Positions 5,953 through 8,612 of a DNA stretch of 8,612 nucleotides are shown one piece after another. Both the position numbers and the translations under genes were made by a program. Below the pieces are notes generated by a model that saw only the letters and a list, made by a program, of their open reading frames with translations, was not told the DNA's origin and ran no database searches. Source of the DNA: Anaerolineae bacterium (GTDB lineage Bacteria > Chloroflexota > Anaerolineae > B4-G1 > DUEL01); the NCBI GenBank assembly GCA_029932895.1, contig JAOZPF010000115.1:1-8612 (forward strand), given 5' to 3'. Position 1 is the stretch's first letter, and every line of letters starts with the position of its first letter.

Positions 5953-5965
5953 GTCCTCAGGACAT
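5951..5965. promoter_or_regulatory. Candidate operator: perfect 15-bp palindrome over the transcription start
   Basis: ATGTCCT-C-AGGACAT has 7-bp arms around one central base. It overlaps the last two bases of the -10 box and is centred about where transcription should start. Beyond one mismatch, two more pairs extend the symmetry (5948-5949 with 5967-5968). This is the usual place for a repressor site. The regulator is not in the window. Confidence 0.55.
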
Positions 5966-5988
5966 AATTGCCCGTATAGGAGGGAGTA

Positions 5989-7977
5989 ATGACAAGACGA
6001 TTGGGTGTCGCTGGCTTCCTGGCCGCCACCGTACTTTTGCTGACAACCTGTGTGCCGCCGTCGCCAGCACCGGTGATCCAGACAGTGGAGGTTCCAGGCC
6101 CCACCCAGATCGTCACGGCAACCCCCACAGCGACACCGACCCCCGGCCCATCCCGGCTGGTCATCTGCCAGGATGCAGAACCGGAGACGCTTTACCTCTA
6201 CGGCGGTTCCTATGCTGCCCGCCACGTGCTGGAGGCCATCTACGACGGGCCCATCGACCAGCGCTCCTACGACCTGCAGCCCATCATCCTGGACAAACTA
6301 CCCAGCCTGACCGACGGCGACGCCTACTTTGACACAGTCACAGTCCAGGCCGGGGACCGGGTGATGGATGTCAACGGGTGGCCCGTGGAACTGGTAGAGG
6401 ACGTGCAGGTCTTTGCCAGCCACACCTGTATGGACGCTGACAACCCAGACTGCGTGGTCACTTTTAACGGAAACGATCCGATCCAAATGGAGCAGATGGT
6501 CGTCTCCTGGCAGCTGCTGGACAACGTCACCTGGTCGGACGGCGAGCCGGTGACCGCCGATGACTCGGTCTACAGCTACGAGCTGGCCTGCGATCCCGAC
6601 ACCCCCTCCTCCGATCCCGACATACCTTACGGGCGGGACCTGTGCGCGAGGACCGAATCATACGTCGCTGCCGGGGAGCACACAGTAGTCTGGACAGGCA
6701 TACCGGGATACGTGGACGACCTCTTTCCCCTCTACTTTTTCCGGCCACTGCCCCGTCACCTCTGGCAGGAAGAGCTTGGCTACAGCGCAGCCGACCTGGT
6801 GACGAGTCCCGAAAGCACGCGCCAACCCCTCGGCTGGGGTCCTTTTGTCATCACCGAATGGGTCCAGGGCGATCACGTGACGATGGAGCGCAATCCCCTC
6901 TACTTTCGTGCCGACGAGGGGCTGCCCCACGCTGATCAGGTGGTCTTTCGCTTTGCTCACGACACCAACGAACTGATCGCTATGCTGCTGGCCGGCCAGT
7001 GCGACATTGGCCTGATGCAGACCGGCCTGACTCCCGACACTGTGAGCGAGCTAGCTGTGGGCGGCGATCTGAGCACGGTCACCCCCCTGCTGATCCAAGC
7101 CCAGGAACAAGGGCTGGTCAACCTGGTCATCTCGCCCAGTACGATCTGGGAGACCCTCGCCCTGGGGATTAACCCCTCTCGCCTTTACAATCGCCCAGAT
7201 TACTTTGAGGACCCACTGGTACGGCAGGCAATCGCCCACTGCATCGACCGGCAGGACATTGTGGACGAGGTGACCTACGGGTTGGGAGAGGTGGCCGATT
7301 CTTATGTCCCGCCGCAGCACCCCCTCTACGCCGGGGAGCAGTTGACCCGCTGGGAGTATGACCCCATTACCGGCAGGGCACTACTGGCTGAGGCGGGGTG
7401 GGAGGACCAGGACAATGACGCGGTGCTGGAGGCCGCCGGCGTGACCGGCGTGCGGTACGGCACTTCATTCAGCGTCGATCTGCTGGTAGTACAGGGAGAC
7501 CCTCAGCAGGACGCCATCGCCCACATCATCCGTTCCAACCTGGCCGACTGCGGCATTGACGTGAACTTGACCTACGCTCCAGCCCAAGAGTTCTTTGCCG
7601 ACGGCCCTGTCGGTCCGCTGTTTGGCCGCCAGTTCGATATGGCTATCTTTGGCTGGAGCGCGGACGTGGAGCCTCCCTGCGACCTGTACCTGAGCGATTC
7701 GAGTCCCCAAGACCTGAATCAGGCCAACACATCCGGCTTTGCCAACGAGGAATACGACACCGCTTGCCATGCGGCGCTAGAGGCAATGCCGGGCGCGTAC
7801 GAGTACGAGAACTATCACGTCGAAGCGCAGCGCATCTTCTCCGAACAGCTTCCCGAGATTCCTCTCTTCTGGTGGGTGCGAGTGGCCGTCACTCGCCCCG
7901 GAGTGACCAACCTTGTCCTCGACCCCTCCGAGGTGAGCTTGCTGTGGGACATTGAGGAGATCGGCCTGACACCATGA
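5989..7977 (+). CDS. ABC transporter family 5 solute-binding lipoprotein
   Basis: This 662-residue protein starts at an ATG preceded by GGAGG at 5979-5983. Residues 1-20 are a signal peptide ending in LLTT before C21, a slightly atypical lipobox. A Thr/Pro spacer (TATPTATPTPGP, about 43-54) follows, as is common in Chloroflexota lipoproteins. The rest is an extracytoplasmic solute-binding protein family 5 (oligopeptide/nickel type) fold: NVTWSDGEPVTADDSVYSYELA (179-200), a PLGWGPFVITEWVQGD segment, ERNPLYF, and PLVRQAIAHCIDRQDIV. Such proteins capture peptides or other small solutes outside the membrane and deliver them to an ABC permease. The ligand cannot be told from sequence. No permease or ATPase gene follows; the next gene is convergent nine bases away, so it either has its own promoter and partners elsewhere or acts as an orphan. 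R3-R4 in the signal peptide resembles a twin-arginine motif only weakly. Confidence 0.92.
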   Translation: MTRRLGVAGFLAATVLLLTTCVPPSPAPVIQTVEVPGPTQIVTATPTATPTPGPSRLVICQDAEPETLYLYGGSYAARHVLEAIYDGPIDQRSYDLQPIILDKLPSLTDGDAYFDTVTVQAGDRVMDVNGWPVELVEDVQVFASHTCMDADNPDCVVTFNGNDPIQMEQMVVSWQLLDNVTWSDGEPVTADDSVYSYELACDPDTPSSDPDIPYGRDLCARTESYVAAGEHTVVWTGIPGYVDDLFPLYFFRPLPRHLWQEELGYSAADLVTSPESTRQPLGWGPFVITEWVQGDHVTMERNPLYFRADEGLPHADQVVFRFAHDTNELIAMLLAGQCDIGLMQTGLTPDTVSELAVGGDLSTVTPLLIQAQEQGLVNLVISPSTIWETLALGINPSRLYNRPDYFEDPLVRQAIAHCIDRQDIVDEVTYGLGEVADSYVPPQHPLYAGEQLTRWEYDPITGRALLAEAGWEDQDNDAVLEAAGVTGVRYGTSFSVDLLVVQGDPQQDAIAHIIRSNLADCGIDVNLTYAPAQEFFADGPVGPLFGRQFDMAIFGWSADVEPPCDLYLSDSSPQDLNQANTSGFANEEYDTACHAALEAMPGAYEYENYHVEAQRIFSEQLPEIPLFWWVRVAVTRPGVTNLVLDPSEVSLLWDIEEIGLTP

Positions 7978-7986
7978 CCGCCCGCG

Positions 7987-8487
7987 TCACTGGTCCAGGA
8001 ACAACTCCATAAAAAGTTCGTCCTCGTACTGGCCGTCGATCTTGACCTGCCTCGCCAGCACCCCTTTCTGGACAAAGCCCAAGCTGCGGTAGAACGCCTG
8101 GGCCTGGGCGTTCCCCGCCCGCACATAGATCACGAGCTTTTCATAGCCGTGGGCGCGCGCAAAGGCCAAAGTGTGCTGGGCCAGGCAACGGCCGACCCCC
8201 CTCCCACGCCACTCGGGCAGGACAAAGGTCCCCACGCTCCCCACGTGGTCGAAAGAGTCGGTATAGCGGGCCCACTGGTCCAACGACTGGAAACCGACGA
8301 CACGCCCTTCTACAGAGGCCACAAAGATCCCCTCCCGCTCCGAGAGGGAGAGGAGATAATCCCGCTCCTGTGCGGCGGTAAAGGGACGGTTCACAGCGGT
8401 ATAGACTCGCTCGGCGCAGATGACCTGCCAGATAGTCGAGATGGATTGGGCATCATCGGGCGTGGCACGACGAACAGTCCCCTGCAT
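7987..8487 (-). CDS. GNAT family N-acetyltransferase
   Basis: This is a 166-residue protein read on the minus strand. I choose ATG at 8485-8487 because gggagg (plus-strand cctccc, 8493-8498) lies five bases upstream; a GTG two codons earlier would overlap that site. The single GNAT domain is complete: acceptor-side N-terminal part, then motif A VGTFVLPEWRGRGVGRCLAQ with the acetyl-CoA pyrophosphate loop R94-G95-R96-G97-V98-G99. Motif B follows, with GNAQAQAFYRSLGF and Y133 as the likely general acid. The C-terminus (KIDGQYEDELFMELFLD) resembles RimI-, Pat- and phosphinothricin-acetyltransferase-like members. It transfers an acetyl group from acetyl-CoA to an amine; the acceptor is unknown. 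It is convergent with the binding-protein gene, and lies downstream of the tRNA-Ser gene and its candidate terminator. Confidence 0.93.
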   Translation of the reverse strand: MQGTVRRATPDDAQSISTIWQVICAERVYTAVNRPFTAAQERDYLLSLSEREGIFVASVEGRVVGFQSLDQWARYTDSFDHVGSVGTFVLPEWRGRGVGRCLAQHTLAFARAHGYEKLVIYVRAGNAQAQAFYRSLGFVQKGVLARQVKIDGQYEDELFMELFLDQ

Positions 8488-8518
8488 CAGCACCTCCCTG
8501 GCGGATGAGTCCAGTCAC

Positions 8519-8550
8519 AAGGGAAAGGCGGCCCCGCTGGCGGGGCCGCC
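8519..8550 (-). terminator. Candidate intrinsic terminator of the tRNA-Ser gene
   Basis: A perfect 10-bp GC-rich stem (8527-8536 with 8541-8550) closes a 4-base loop. On the minus strand it is followed by TTTCCCTT, a short interrupted T-tract. It lies 7 bases past the tRNA 3' end, fitting transcription termination after the tRNA. The T-tract is weak, so readthrough into the acetyltransferase gene is possible. Confidence 0.6.
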
Positions 8551-8557
8551 CTCAAGC

Positions 8558-8612
8558 TGGCGGAGAGGGCGGGATTTGAACCCGCGGAGCCTTTCGGCTC
8601 ACGCGCTCTCCA
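8558..8612 (-). tRNA. tRNA-Ser(GGA), 3' part, cut by the window edge
   Basis: Read on the minus strand the visible part starts at U33 and ends with an encoded CCA (8558-8560). Anticodon GGA is at 8609-8611, and the 3' anticodon stem gcgcg at 8602-8606. The long class II variable arm is gagcc-gaaa-ggctc (8587-8600) and the T-arm gcggg-ttcaaat-cccgc (8569-8585). The acceptor 3' strand cctctcc (8562-8568) carries discriminator G (8561). The long variable arm with G discriminator and GGA anticodon identify serine. The 5' half lies beyond the window. Confidence 0.93.

Noticed and set aside
5636..5989. A 117-codon frame with NPL/YPL repeats
   Set aside because: It overlaps the ferredoxin motifs of the DUF362 gene in another frame, and the repeats come from the 9-bp DNA units; it runs through the promoter of the next gene.
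5989..6051. Twin-arginine signal on the binding protein, given the neighbouring tat genes
   Set aside because: R3-R4 are present, but the following residues are L-G-V rather than the x-F-L pattern, and short RR n-regions are common in Sec lipoprotein signals; a Sec lipoprotein is the simpler reading.
8491..8493. GTG start for the acetyltransferase
   Set aside because: It would overlap the gggagg ribosome binding site; the ATG two codons later has proper spacing.

Overview
The window is GC-rich and looks like a fragment from Chloroflexota, probably Anaerolineae or a relative. The reasons are a Thr-Pro spacer behind a lipobox, small 'gtaggggcg'-type hairpin repeats between genes, a TTG start, and the style of the proteins. 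This placement is an inference from reading, not a database result. All genes but one protein gene and one tRNA run on the plus strand.

Region 1 (1-2850) holds two tandem paralogous genes, the first cut by the window edge. Each encodes a class I aldolase barrel of the dihydrodipicolinate synthase (DapA/NAL) superfamily. A roughly 140-residue C-terminal domain follows, which I recognise as a formaldehyde-activating enzyme (Fae) domain. Both barrels keep the Schiff-base lysine and the YNIP tyrosine but lack the arginine typical of true DapA. The Fae domains have diverged: copy 2 keeps the expected active-site histidine (ELAHVDL), while copy 1 has glutamine there (NRVQLDL) but keeps other Fae signatures better. 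This aldolase-Fae pair is the most interesting content of the window. A plausible reading is a retro-aldolase that releases formaldehyde and passes it to its own capture domain.

Region 2 (2851-3313) is 463 bases without a gene. It contains small hairpins, a permuted inverted repeat enclosing three copies of an 11-bp unit, and a good extended -10 promoter just before tatA.

Region 3 (3314-5796) is a tatA-tatB-tatC cluster for export of folded proteins, followed closely by a DUF362 protein with two C-terminal 4Fe-4S motifs. The four genes look like one transcription unit.

Region 4 (5797-7977) starts with a short spacer of 9-bp repeats and a hairpin. A strong sigma70-type promoter follows, with a perfect 15-bp palindrome placed like an operator over the start site. 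It drives a lipoprotein solute-binding protein of ABC transporter family 5, with no permease genes in view.

Region 5 (7978-8612) carries a minus-strand GNAT acetyltransferase convergent with the binding-protein gene. Upstream of it is the 3' part of a minus-strand tRNA-Ser(GGA) with encoded CCA and its own candidate terminator.
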